DNA of 12,585 nucleotides from JANJUB01 sp964586225 (GTDB lineage Bacteria > Armatimonadota > Fimbriimonadia > Fimbriimonadales > Fimbriimonadaceae), in NCBI GenBank assembly GCA_964586225.1, contig CAZPHD010000068.1, forward strand, positions 1 through 12,585, in the 5' to 3' direction. A model generated the notes under the pieces. That model searched no databases, was not told the origin of the DNA, and worked only from the letters and a program-made list of their open reading frames with translations. The translations under genes were made by a program, and so were the position numbers. How positions within the stretch are numbered: the stretch's first letter is position 1; every line of letters starts with the position of its first letter. Positions 1 to 6,585 of this stretch are shown in pieces.

Positions 1-1
1 C

Positions 2-454
2 TACCAATATGAAGCGGCAACCGCCTACTATGAGGCGGGCCTCGCCGCTTGGCCCGATTCGCCGCAGGCCCTCGCCGCGATTGCGCTCATGAAGGTCCAA
101 CAAGGAAAGCCCTCAGAGGCGGTCACGTTCGCCGAAGCAACCGTGAGAGCGGGAAGCCATTATCCCGCCGGTCACTATTGCGCGGCCATGGTGTACTACT
201 CCATGGGTGTCGAAACCGCCAATCGAGCGGCGGCGATCCGCCGAGACACCAAGAACCCGGATGCGGAAACTCGGGCCAAGCTCGCTGAACTGGATGGACT
301 CGTGGTCGACTTTACGAAGCGGGCCAACACCGCCAAGACGCGCGCAGAAGAGCTCGATTCAAAGAACTTGGCAGGGCGCTCAATCCCGCGTCTGATCGAC
401 GTCTACGAATACTTCATTCGCTACGGTCGCGTCCCGCTTCTGACGCGACCGTAG
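2..454 (+). CDS. TPR-like repeat protein, C-terminal part (5' end outside window)
   Basis: The open frame enters from the left edge and gives 150 residues before the TAG at 452-454. The first ~50 visible residues read like tetratricopeptide helices: a YYEAGLAAWPDSPQALAAIA stretch, then QGKPSEAVTFAE, with the usual small/aromatic spacing and a P-x-S turn between helices. The rest is helical and charged (about residues 78-120, rich in A, K, E, R). It ends with a tyrosine-rich tail, IDVYEYFIRYGR. TPR modules generally bind protein partners, but no catalytic domain is visible in this fragment, so the specific role is unknown. No membrane segment is seen in the visible part. Its stop codon is the first three bases of the G-rich repeat that follows. 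An ATG at 89 exists, but the frame is open and TPR-like upstream of it, so it is internal. Confidence 0.75.
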   Translation, partial: YQYEAATAYYEAGLAAWPDSPQALAAIALMKVQQGKPSEAVTFAEATVRAGSHYPAGHYCAAMVYYSMGVETANRAAAIRRDTKNPDAETRAKLAELDGLVVDFTKRANTAKTRAEELDSKNLAGRSIPRLIDVYEYFIRYGRVPLLTRP

Positions 455-695
455 GGGGTTGCTTGGGTTGGTTCGGGTTGGTTCGGGTTAGTTCGGGTTG
501 GCACGGGTTTGTTCGGGGTTGGTTCGGGTTTGCTCGGGTTAGCTCGGGTTAGTTCGGATTGGATTCACGAGGCCGTCGGCTGGTTTTGCCGACGCCTGCA
601 CCGGAGTAACCACCAGGTGACCTCGTATGCCCGCGCCAAACCGAGCTAAGCCGAACAAGCCCGAACTAACCCGAGCTAACCCGAGCTAACCCCTA
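452..695. repeat. Inverted gene-end repeat element, family A copy 1
   Basis: This 244-bp stretch lies between two convergent genes. The left arm is a degenerate 10-bp tandem repeat of the type NGYTCGGGTT. GGG runs begin at 465, 475, 485, 495, 505, 515, 526, 536 and 546. The right arm carries the same unit inverted, with CCC runs beginning at 660, 670, 680 and 690. Both ends read TAGGGG going inward, and the TAG at each end is the stop codon of the flanking gene (452-454 on +, 693-695 on -). Arms of this length and complementarity could fold, in RNA or single-stranded DNA, into a long imperfect hairpin around a unique core (551-640). A second copy is at 7887-8021. No ORF or transposase is inside. 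A role as a bidirectional terminator or 3'-end structure is an inference. Confidence 0.8.
554..595. other. Conserved core hairpin of family A, copy 1
   Basis: The core starts with 32 bases (554-585) identical to 7931-7962. It contains GGATTCACGAGGCC followed by a hairpin GTCGGC ... GCCGAC (575-580 with 588-593). In this copy a further ACGAGG (567-572) pairs with CCTCGT (621-626), enclosing an imperfect palindrome around 606-621. The 32-base identity over 7.3 kb, between arms that have diverged, makes this core the most constrained part of the element. Confidence 0.75.
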
Positions 696-1766
696 GCCAA
701 TCCGCGGCGTAAAGTCCGTCTCCGGAGTCACGCGCCGACAGTAGGCCGCCATCAGCCGCGCGCAATCCTCAACGTCAGTCAATGACAAGAGTTCGCAGGG
801 CGTGTGCATGTACCGTAGCGCCACCCCAAGAATGCCGACCGCCATGCCATCTCGATTGAGCTGCATCGCGTTGCCATCCGTGCCCGTGCCACCCGGCGCG
901 ACATCCACCTGATACGGAATGCCGTCCTCGTCGCCCGCTTCTCGAATCATTTTAAAGACGATCGGGTTGGCGTTGGCCCCGCGCATCACGCTCGGACCCT
1001 TGCCAACATCCAGCTGACCATAACGCGACTTGCTGAGCCCCGGATAGTCAATCGCGTGGTTCACGTCAACCGCCAAACCACTTTGCGGCGCAATGCCAAA
1101 AGCCGAGGTCCGAGCCCCACGCAGCCCGATCTCCTCTTGTACCGTCGCCACGGCGTAGACACCGACGTTCGGATCGAGGCCGCCGTCTTCCTTCAGAAGC
1201 CGCAACGCCTCGGCGACGATGAACGAGCCCATCTTGTTGTCGAATCCGCGAGCGACTGCCCGATCGCCGAGCAACATCTGGAACTCCCACTGATAAGTCG
1301 CAACATCCCCGAGGGAAATCAGCGCTTCCGCCTCGGCCCGGTTCGCGGCGCCGATGTCGATCCAGTAGTCCTTCACCTCAGGCTTCTTCTTGCGCTCGTC
1401 GTCCTCAAGCAGGTGGATCGCCTTGCGACCGATCACGCCGGCAACACGTTCCTTCCCGTGGACCCAAACGCGCTGGCCGACGATGATCGCGCTATCTTGC
1501 CCGCCGATTGTGCTGAAGTACAGCATGCCGTTGTCGTCGATGTAGTGGACGATGAAGCCGATCTCGTCCATATGCCCGGCGAGCATAATCTTGTGCTCGG
1601 CGTCGGGGTTGAGGATCGCCCAGACATTGCCATGAACGTCCGTGTGAATCTTGTCTGCGAAGTCCTTGCAGTAACCACGGTAGACCTCGGCCGCATGCTC
1701 CTCATAGCCCGAGGGCGACGGCGTGTTAACGATTTCTTTGAGAAACTCGAGTGACTCAGCGCGCAT
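693..1766 (-). CDS. M42 family metallopeptidase (glutamyl/deblocking aminopeptidase type)
   Basis: This 357-residue protein matches the usual length of M42 aminopeptidases, which are cytoplasmic di-metal enzymes that form large tetrahedral assemblies and trim peptides from the N-terminus. The expected di-metal ligands and catalytic residues are visible: H65 and D67 in AGHMDEIGF, D176 in RGFDNKMGS, E211/E212 in QEEIGLRGA, D234 in AVDVNHAID and H321 in YMHTPCE. GTGTDGNAMQ near 294-302 is also typical of the family. There is no signal peptide. The ATG at 1766 has no Shine-Dalgarno site but has a TAACCT box 6 nt upstream, which suggests a leaderless mRNA. The TAG stop is the end of repeat element A1. 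It shares orientation with the upstream propeller gene but is separated from it by a 374-bp repeat-filled gap, so it probably has its own promoter. Substrate specificity (Glu, Leu or broad) cannot be read from sequence. Confidence 0.93.
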   Translation of the reverse strand: MRAESLEFLKEIVNTPSPSGYEEHAAEVYRGYCKDFADKIHTDVHGNVWAILNPDAEHKIMLAGHMDEIGFIVHYIDDNGMLYFSTIGGQDSAIIVGQRVWVHGKERVAGVIGRKAIHLLEDDERKKKPEVKDYWIDIGAANRAEAEALISLGDVATYQWEFQMLLGDRAVARGFDNKMGSFIVAEALRLLKEDGGLDPNVGVYAVATVQEEIGLRGARTSAFGIAPQSGLAVDVNHAIDYPGLSKSRYGQLDVGKGPSVMRGANANPIVFKMIREAGDEDGIPYQVDVAPGGTGTDGNAMQLNRDGMAVGILGVALRYMHTPCELLSLTDVEDCARLMAAYCRRVTPETDFTPRIG

Positions 1767-1772
1767 CGCAAA

Positions 1773-1778
1773 AGGTTA
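1773..1778 (-). promoter_or_regulatory. Candidate -10 box (TAACCT) of the M42 gene
   Basis: On the minus strand TAACCT ends 6 nt before the ATG at 1766, and no purine-rich Shine-Dalgarno site is present. A -10 box at this distance would place the transcript start on the start codon. No clear -35 is seen. The same arrangement precedes four other genes in the window. Confidence 0.4.
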
Positions 1779-1812
1779 CCGGGGAGCGCAAGTGGTGTGT
1801 GGCTGGAGGCAC

Positions 1813-2139
1813 GGATGTGGGATGTAGAATGTGGGATGTGGCTCGGAACGGGCATTCCGTCCAGGCTGAGGAGGCGCAGATCAGCTCGCGAAAATGGTTT
1901 CCCAGCCCTGGGGAATGGTTTCCCAGCTCGCGAAAATGGTTTCCCAGCCCTGGGATAGGGTTTCCCAGCTCGCGAAGATGGTTTCCCAGCCCTGGGGAAT
2001 GGTTTTCCCGCCTGCCAAAACCATTTTTCCATCTGGGGAAACCATTCTTCCACCTGCCAAAGCGGTTTTCCCAGAAGCCCGTGGGACCCAGTTGGGAAGT
2101 GGCATTCTAGCCACATCCCACATTCATCATCCCACAGAC
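1813..2139. repeat. Family B element: 31-bp terminal inverted repeats around a 21-bp-period array
   Basis: This fills the 374-bp gap between the propeller gene and the M42 gene. Terminal inverted repeats at 1813-1843 and 2109-2139 match at 27 of 31 positions, with a perfect 17-base inner run (GAATGTGGGATGTGGCT on the left). Between them is an array with exact 21-bp period. Units start ATGGTTTCCC at 1894, 1915, 1936, 1957, 1978 and 1999, and their tails alternate between AGCCCTGGGGA and AGCTCGCGAAA, giving a 42-bp higher order. After about 2014 the units run in the opposite orientation (ACCATTTTTCC at 2020, ACCATTCTTCC at 2041) while keeping the 21-bp phase. AATGGTTTT and AAAACCATT pair across the centre. 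The right end lies one base from the propeller gene's stop codon. No transposase and no obvious target-site duplication are seen. Confidence 0.8.
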
Positions 2140-2140
2140 G

Positions 2141-5059
2141 TCACCCCAGCTTCCACTTCAAGGTCTCGGTCTTGTCGCCGACCGTCACCTCAATCGTGTA
2201 CTCACCGGCGGGCAGATACTGGAACCGCTCTGCGTAGTAGGGGTCGGCGACCGCTTCCGTCGCTGTCGTGATCTTGCGCCCCTTCACGTCCGTCGAGTAG
2301 CGGGGCGCGCCACGCTTGAGCAGAAGCTCCACTGAGAACGGGTTATAGCCTCGCGCCCAGTCCATCTTCTGGTCCAGCACAACCTTGCCGTCCTTGTCCT
2401 TGATGCGAACCGATCCCGCCCCGCCCGTCGCGGTGAACATCTCCCCGGTCACCGCGGGCGAGCTGGGATCGGCCACATCGTAATCGGGCCGGTTGCGATA
2501 CTCCCAGTTGGCTCGCGTCATGTCGCTGATGCTCCACACGTGAAGCGGCTTTTCGCGCTGCTCATGCACCTTGTAGAGAAGGTCAAGCTTAAACGTGAAC
2601 ACGCTACGCGCGTGGCTGGCGATCACGAGCTCCTTCATCGAAGGCTGGATCACGAGGTCGTGGACGGGCGTTCGCGGGATGCTGCCGTGGAGCGGAATCC
2701 AGTTCTTACCGCCGTCGGTGGTGAAGAACACGCCGAGGTTCGTTCCGACATAGAGCCAATCCTTGCGATCGAGGTCTTCGCGGATCACATAGATGAACTC
2801 CGGCGGCAGGTTGCTTGCGATCGAGGTCCAGGTCTTGCCGTTGTCGGTCGACTTCCAGAGATACGGCGTGTAGTCATCGTCGCGATATCCGGTCTGCGAG
2901 ACGTAGACGGTCGCGCGATCATGCTTGCTCGCGACGACTCGCGTGACCCACTTGTTGGGCGCGGGGGTCGGAATCGCGGTCCAGGTGTTGCCGTGGTCGT
3001 TGGTCATCTTGAGCGATCCATCGTCGGCACCCGCATAGATCTGGCCGAACTTGAACGGGCTCTCGCTGAGGGTCGTCAGCGTGGAGAATGGGACATCGCC
3101 ATTCGGCAAGTTCTTCGTCAAGTCCGGGCTCAGGCTCTCAAAGGCGCGCCCTTTGTTCAGCGAGCGATGGAGCTTTTGCGATCCGATATAGACGATATCC
3201 GGGTGGTGGGGCGAGATCTGGATGGGACTCACCCAGTTGAATCGGAGCCGCTCGGCGGGTGAATCAGGTCGCGGCCGGACTTGATAGAACTCGTTGGTCT
3301 TGATGTTTCGGGCGAAGTGCGCGCCGAACTGAGACGCGCCGTAGATGTGATCACCATCGTCTCGCGGATCGACGGCCAACGCGCTACCGTCGCCACCGCC
3401 GATCGCCGTCCAGAGCCACGGATTGTCTCGGCCCGGTCGATATGTGCTCGGCCCGCGCAGGGTGCCGTTGTCCTGCAGTCCCCCCATGATGTTGTAGGGG
3501 GTCTTGGTATCCACCGCAATCGTCGTGAACTGACCGACGGGCATGCGATTGATATGCCGCCACGTCGCCGCGTCATCGTTGCTGAAATACAACCCGCCGT
3601 CGTTGCCCATGACGTGAAACTTCGGATTGGTCGGATCGATCCAGTAGCTGTGGTAGTCGACGTGGGTGCCTTGGCCGATTCGCTTAAACGTGCGGCCGCC
3701 ATCCGTGGATCGCCACAGAAGCATGCTCATGATGACGATGTCGTCGGGATTGTGCGGACTCACGGAGATGCGCCCACAGTAATAGCCATAGCCTTCGGTG
3801 TCGAGATAGCCGACGTTCGCCTTCTTCCAGGTTTTGCCAGCATCGTCGGAGCGGTAGACCTCACTGTGCATGACATCCATCTGCCAGACATTTGGATTAC
3901 GCTCCTCCATCTTCTTGGCGAGGTCGTCAAGCGTCATGGTGCCCTCGTTCAGCGCCTTCAGTGTGGCCTCAACTTCGACCGTGCGCGGAAGCTGGGCATT
4001 GAAGAAGGCGTTGAGGATCGGGCGCTCGATCGCCGTGAACACCTTCGGATCTTTGATCAATCGGAACCGGCGTGCGGTCAGCCGACCGTTCGGAGTGTTC
4101 TCGTCACGATAGAGCGACTCCTCGTCACCGCCCTGGTTGTCGATGAACGCGTAGATTCGGTCGGGCTTGGTGGGGGCAATGGCGAGGCCAATGCGGCCGA
4201 GGTCGCCATTGTTGGGAAGCCCGTTCGTGAGCTTGTTCCAAGACTTGCCGCCGTCGATGGTCTTATAGATGGCCGTGCCGGGGCCGCCATCGCGGAAGTT
4301 CCATGCACGCCGATCGCGGTCCCATGCTGCGGCGTAAACGACCTGCGGGTTACGCGGATCAATGACTAGGTCAATAACGCCGGTGTACTCGTCCAGTTTC
4401 AAGACGTGGCTCCACGTCTTTCCACCGTCGGTCGTCTTGTAAACGCCGCGATTCGTATCTTGGCTGTAGAGGGCTCCAATCGCGCCGACCCACACGGTGT
4501 TTTCGTTCTTCGGATCGATGGCCACACGACCAATGCGGTGGGTCTCGGCGAGGCCCATGTTCGACCAGGTCGCGCCGCCATCCGTGCTCTTGAACACACC
4601 CATACCTGAGTAGCTCGTGCGCTGGGAGTTGTTTTCGCCGGTGCCGATCCAGATCGTCTTGCCATCGCGACTGAGCGCAAAATCGCCAATTGCGAAGGCC
4701 GACTCGTTGTCGAAGATCGGTGTCCAATTGAAGCCAAGATCCTCGCTCATCCACAGACCGCCGGTCGCGAACGCGCAGAAGTAGCGTGTCGGATGCAAGG
4801 CCGGTGTGGCAAAGTGAACGACACGCCCACCCTGAATCTCCGGTCCCACCTGTCGCCACGGCAGCTTTGAATAGTAGGACTCCGCCTCCATACGCTTACG
4901 CTGCTCATAGCCTTGGAGCCGCACCGAAGCCGGCGTTCCGACAACCTTCGGCAGATGAAACTTCTTGGCGTCATCCGATTGGCTCGGGGGAGATTTCAGT
5001 TGCCCAACCGACACCGCAGACATGACGACAACACACGCGAGAACCCCCAAACGACGCAT
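2141..5059 (-). CDS. Secreted Asp-box (BNR/VPS10-like) beta-propeller protein
   Basis: Starting at ATG 5059, the product has 972 residues and opens with a signal peptide: MRR, a hydrophobic run to about residue 18, and a likely cut near G19/Q20. At least ten Asp-box motifs (S/T-x-D-x-G-x-T-W) are visible near residues 105, 158, 209, 268, 403, 450, 493, 686, 738 and 780. They belong to blades of one or two large propellers of the sortilin/VPS10-like or BNR type. An early LPWRQVGPEIQGGRV motif (66-80) and a C-terminal beta-rich domain after about 840, without Asp boxes, fit the ~1000-residue 'VPS10 domain/BNR-repeat' proteins common in Acidobacteria, Bacteroidetes and relatives. Their substrates are mostly unknown, and sialidase- or xyloglucanase-type hydrolysis is unproven here. 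Residues ~335-395 form a charged helical insertion between blades. An upstream ATG at 5122 would add 21 non-signal residues and is less likely. Confidence 0.88.
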   Translation of the reverse strand: MRRLGVLACVVVMSAVSVGQLKSPPSQSDDAKKFHLPKVVGTPASVRLQGYEQRKRMEAESYYSKLPWRQVGPEIQGGRVVHFATPALHPTRYFCAFATGGLWMSEDLGFNWTPIFDNESAFAIGDFALSRDGKTIWIGTGENNSQRTSYSGMGVFKSTDGGATWSNMGLAETHRIGRVAIDPKNENTVWVGAIGALYSQDTNRGVYKTTDGGKTWSHVLKLDEYTGVIDLVIDPRNPQVVYAAAWDRDRRAWNFRDGGPGTAIYKTIDGGKSWNKLTNGLPNNGDLGRIGLAIAPTKPDRIYAFIDNQGGDEESLYRDENTPNGRLTARRFRLIKDPKVFTAIERPILNAFFNAQLPRTVEVEATLKALNEGTMTLDDLAKKMEERNPNVWQMDVMHSEVYRSDDAGKTWKKANVGYLDTEGYGYYCGRISVSPHNPDDIVIMSMLLWRSTDGGRTFKRIGQGTHVDYHSYWIDPTNPKFHVMGNDGGLYFSNDDAATWRHINRMPVGQFTTIAVDTKTPYNIMGGLQDNGTLRGPSTYRPGRDNPWLWTAIGGGDGSALAVDPRDDGDHIYGASQFGAHFARNIKTNEFYQVRPRPDSPAERLRFNWVSPIQISPHHPDIVYIGSQKLHRSLNKGRAFESLSPDLTKNLPNGDVPFSTLTTLSESPFKFGQIYAGADDGSLKMTNDHGNTWTAIPTPAPNKWVTRVVASKHDRATVYVSQTGYRDDDYTPYLWKSTDNGKTWTSIASNLPPEFIYVIREDLDRKDWLYVGTNLGVFFTTDGGKNWIPLHGSIPRTPVHDLVIQPSMKELVIASHARSVFTFKLDLLYKVHEQREKPLHVWSISDMTRANWEYRNRPDYDVADPSSPAVTGEMFTATGGAGSVRIKDKDGKVVLDQKMDWARGYNPFSVELLLKRGAPRYSTDVKGRKITTATEAVADPYYAERFQYLPAGEYTIEVTVGDKTETLKWKLG

Positions 5060-5066
5060 AACGCTC

Positions 5067-5072
5067 GTTTTA
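5067..5072 (-). promoter_or_regulatory. Weak candidate -10 box (TAAAAC) of the propeller gene
   Basis: TAAAAC lies 7 nt before the ATG at 5059 on the minus strand, with no Shine-Dalgarno site in between. It resembles the TAAAAT box at 10136-10141 but lacks the final T, and no -35 is convincing. It is listed because of the shared spacing. Confidence 0.25.
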
Positions 5073-5169
5073 CCGGGAAGTCTGCCCAAAGAGTTTCGGT
5101 CAATGTTTGTGCAATCGGGCACAATCTCCGCCAGAGGGCAAGCAGATGACAGGCAACATCACCCACAAT

Positions 5170-5175
5170 GGGGAG
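5170..5175 (+). promoter_or_regulatory. Shine-Dalgarno site GGGGAG for the nitronate monooxygenase-like gene
   Basis: GGGGAG stands 6 nt before ATG 5182. A second good site, GAGGG at 5134-5138, stands 7 nt before an in-frame ATG at 5146, so both starts are possible. Family members usually begin only a few residues before the PIIQGGMG motif, which favours 5182. A CACAAT box (5120-5125), partly inside a GTGC/GCAC inverted repeat (5109-5122), may be the -10 of this gene. Confidence 0.45.
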
Positions 5176-5181
5176 AACGTG

Positions 5182-6585
5182 ATGCATCCCCCCATCATTC
5201 AAGGCGGCATGGGTGTCGCCATCTCGTCGTGGACGTTAGCTCGAGCAGTATCTCTTCAGGGTCAAATGGGGGTCGTTAGCGGGACAGGGATCGACACGGT
5301 CCTCACCCGACGCCTTCAACTCGGAGATATTGGCGGGCATATTCGCCGCGCGTTTGATCATTTTCCGATCCCAGAAATTGCCGAGCAGGTGTGGGAGCGC
5401 TATTTTGTGGCGGGTGGAAAGGCCCCCGAAGCTCCATTCAAGTCCAAGCCGATGCCCGGTATCAATGCGCCTAAAGNNNNNNNNNNCACCGACCTGGTCG
5501 TGTTGGCAAACTTCGTCGAAGTGTGGCTTGCCAAAGAGGGTCACCCCGGCGTGGTCGGGCTCAATCTTCTTGAAAAAATTCAGATCCCCAACGTCGCCTC
5601 GCTCTACGGCGCGATGCTTGCGGGCGTGGATTACGTGATCATGGGCGCAGGCATTCCCCGCGCGATCCCCAAGATTCTTGACCATCTTAGTGCCGGTTGC
5701 CCGGCGGAGATGGACATTAATGTCACGGGGGCCGATTCGTCGGATCCCGACACCAAGGTTCGTTTCAATCCGGATGACTACGTGGGCGGCGAGTTGAAGC
5801 GCCCGAACTTCCTCGCGGTGGTTTCTTCGACGATGCTCGGCCAACTCCTTGCCAAGCGCACCGATCGCCCGGTTGACGGGTTTGTCATTGAGGGTGCGAC
5901 GGCCGGTGGCCACAATGCTCCTCCCCGCGGTGCAGTTCAGCTCAACGAGCGCGGCGAGCCGATTTATGGTGAGAAGGATCAGCCGGACCTTGCGAAGTTC
6001 CGCGAGTATGGATTGCCGTTTTGGATGGCGGGCTCGTATGCCGGGCGCCTGCGGGAAGCCCAGGCGGAGGGCGCGGTTGGCGTCCAAATCGGTACGGCAT
6101 TTGCCTACTGTGAAGAGTCCGGGCTGCGACCCGATCTTCGCGCCAAGGTGATTGAGCAGGTGCGCGCGGGAACGGTTGACGTGTTTACTGACCCGCTAGC
6201 TTCGCCGACCGGATTCCCCTTCAAGGTCGTTCAGCAGGCGGGCACCATGTCTGATCCGGTCACCTATGGCGAGCGTATCCGAATCTGCGACCTTGGCTAC
6301 CTGCGCGAACCTTATCGCACGCCTGATGGCAAGGTCGGCTACCGGTGCGCTTCGGAACCCAACGAGGACTACCTCGAAAAGGGCGGCGAGGAGTCGGAAC
6401 TTTGCGGGCGGAAATGTCTGTGCAACGGTCTGATGGCGACCGCCGGCATGGCGCAAGTCCGCAAGGGGTTCGTGGAGCCGCCGGTGATTACGTCGGGTGA
6501 CGACCTGGTGAACCTGGCCCGCTTCCTTCCGGAAGGCAAGGACAGCTACACCGCCGCCGACGTGATCGCAAAGCTACTCGCTTAG
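5182..6585 (+). CDS. Nitronate monooxygenase / 2-nitropropane dioxygenase-like FMN enzyme (contains assembly gap)
   Basis: The frame gives 467 residues, four of them unknown because of the N run. Motifs of the NPD family of FMN TIM-barrels are clear: IIQGGMGV at 5-12, YVIMGAGIPR at 151-160, IEGATAGGHNAPPRG at 236-250 (H244 lies where the family has its active-site His), WMAGSYAG at 281-288 and GVQIGTAFAYCEESG at 300-314. The C-terminal part has conserved cysteines at 369, 389, 408, 412 and 414 (CDLGYLREPYR ... CGRKCLCNGL). This is typical of the longer NPD subgroup found in Actinobacteria and others; a metal- or redox-linked role for the cysteines is inference. True substrates are uncertain: nitronate oxidation or an enoyl-reductase-like reaction are the known activities of relatives. 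ATG 5146 is an alternative start. The gene is transcribed alone, divergent from the propeller gene, and its TAG overlaps the serpin's TAA. Confidence 0.88.
   Translation: MHPPIIQGGMGVAISSWTLARAVSLQGQMGVVSGTGIDTVLTRRLQLGDIGGHIRRAFDHFPIPEIAEQVWERYFVAGGKAPEAPFKSKPMPGINAPKXXXXTDLVVLANFVEVWLAKEGHPGVVGLNLLEKIQIPNVASLYGAMLAGVDYVIMGAGIPRAIPKILDHLSAGCPAEMDINVTGADSSDPDTKVRFNPDDYVGGELKRPNFLAVVSSTMLGQLLAKRTDRPVDGFVIEGATAGGHNAPPRGAVQLNERGEPIYGEKDQPDLAKFREYGLPFWMAGSYAGRLREAQAEGAVGVQIGTAFAYCEESGLRPDLRAKVIEQVRAGTVDVFTDPLASPTGFPFKVVQQAGTMSDPVTYGERIRICDLGYLREPYRTPDGKVGYRCASEPNEDYLEKGGEESELCGRKCLCNGLMATAGMAQVRKGFVEPPVITSGDDLVNLARFLPEGKDSYTAADVIAKLLA
5477..5486. other. Assembly gap (10 N) inside the NPD gene
   Basis: Ten consecutive N occur in the sequence. 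The reading frame on both sides is the same if the gap is taken as 10 bases, so the true gap is probably 10 bases or 10 plus or minus a multiple of three. It removes about four residues between GINAPK and TDLVVLANF. Confidence 0.99.

Noticed and set aside
452..695. CRISPR array
   Set aside because: Units are 10 bp, degenerate, contiguous without spacers, and inverted half way; no cas gene is nearby. The same reasoning excludes 1894-2082 (21-bp units, no spacers).
1813..2139. Insertion sequence with terminal inverted repeats
   Set aside because: No transposase frame is inside and no target-site duplication is visible at the flanks. A MITE remnant remains possible, so it is annotated as a repeat, not as a mobile element.
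1894..2271. Open frames across the 21-bp array on both strands (for example 1894-2271 + and 1433-2116 -) encoding MVSQPWG- or GKPFPRA-type heptapeptide repeats
   Set aside because: A 21-bp period keeps all frames open by construction. The frames run into real genes in the wrong frame, have no ribosome site, and the array inverts half way. I treat them as by-products of the repeat, though a repetitive peptide cannot be wholly excluded.
3281..4369. Long antisense frames opposite the propeller gene (3281-4369 +, 2540-3262 +), the M42 gene (1056-1754 +), the serpin (6768-7745 +) and glcD (8664-9341 +)
   Set aside because: They lack recognisable domains and mirror high-GC coding on the other strand, where complete conserved motifs establish the real genes.
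5098..5103. TTGACC on the minus strand as a -35 of the propeller gene
   Set aside because: The distance to the TAAAAC box is 25 nt, too long for a standard promoter.
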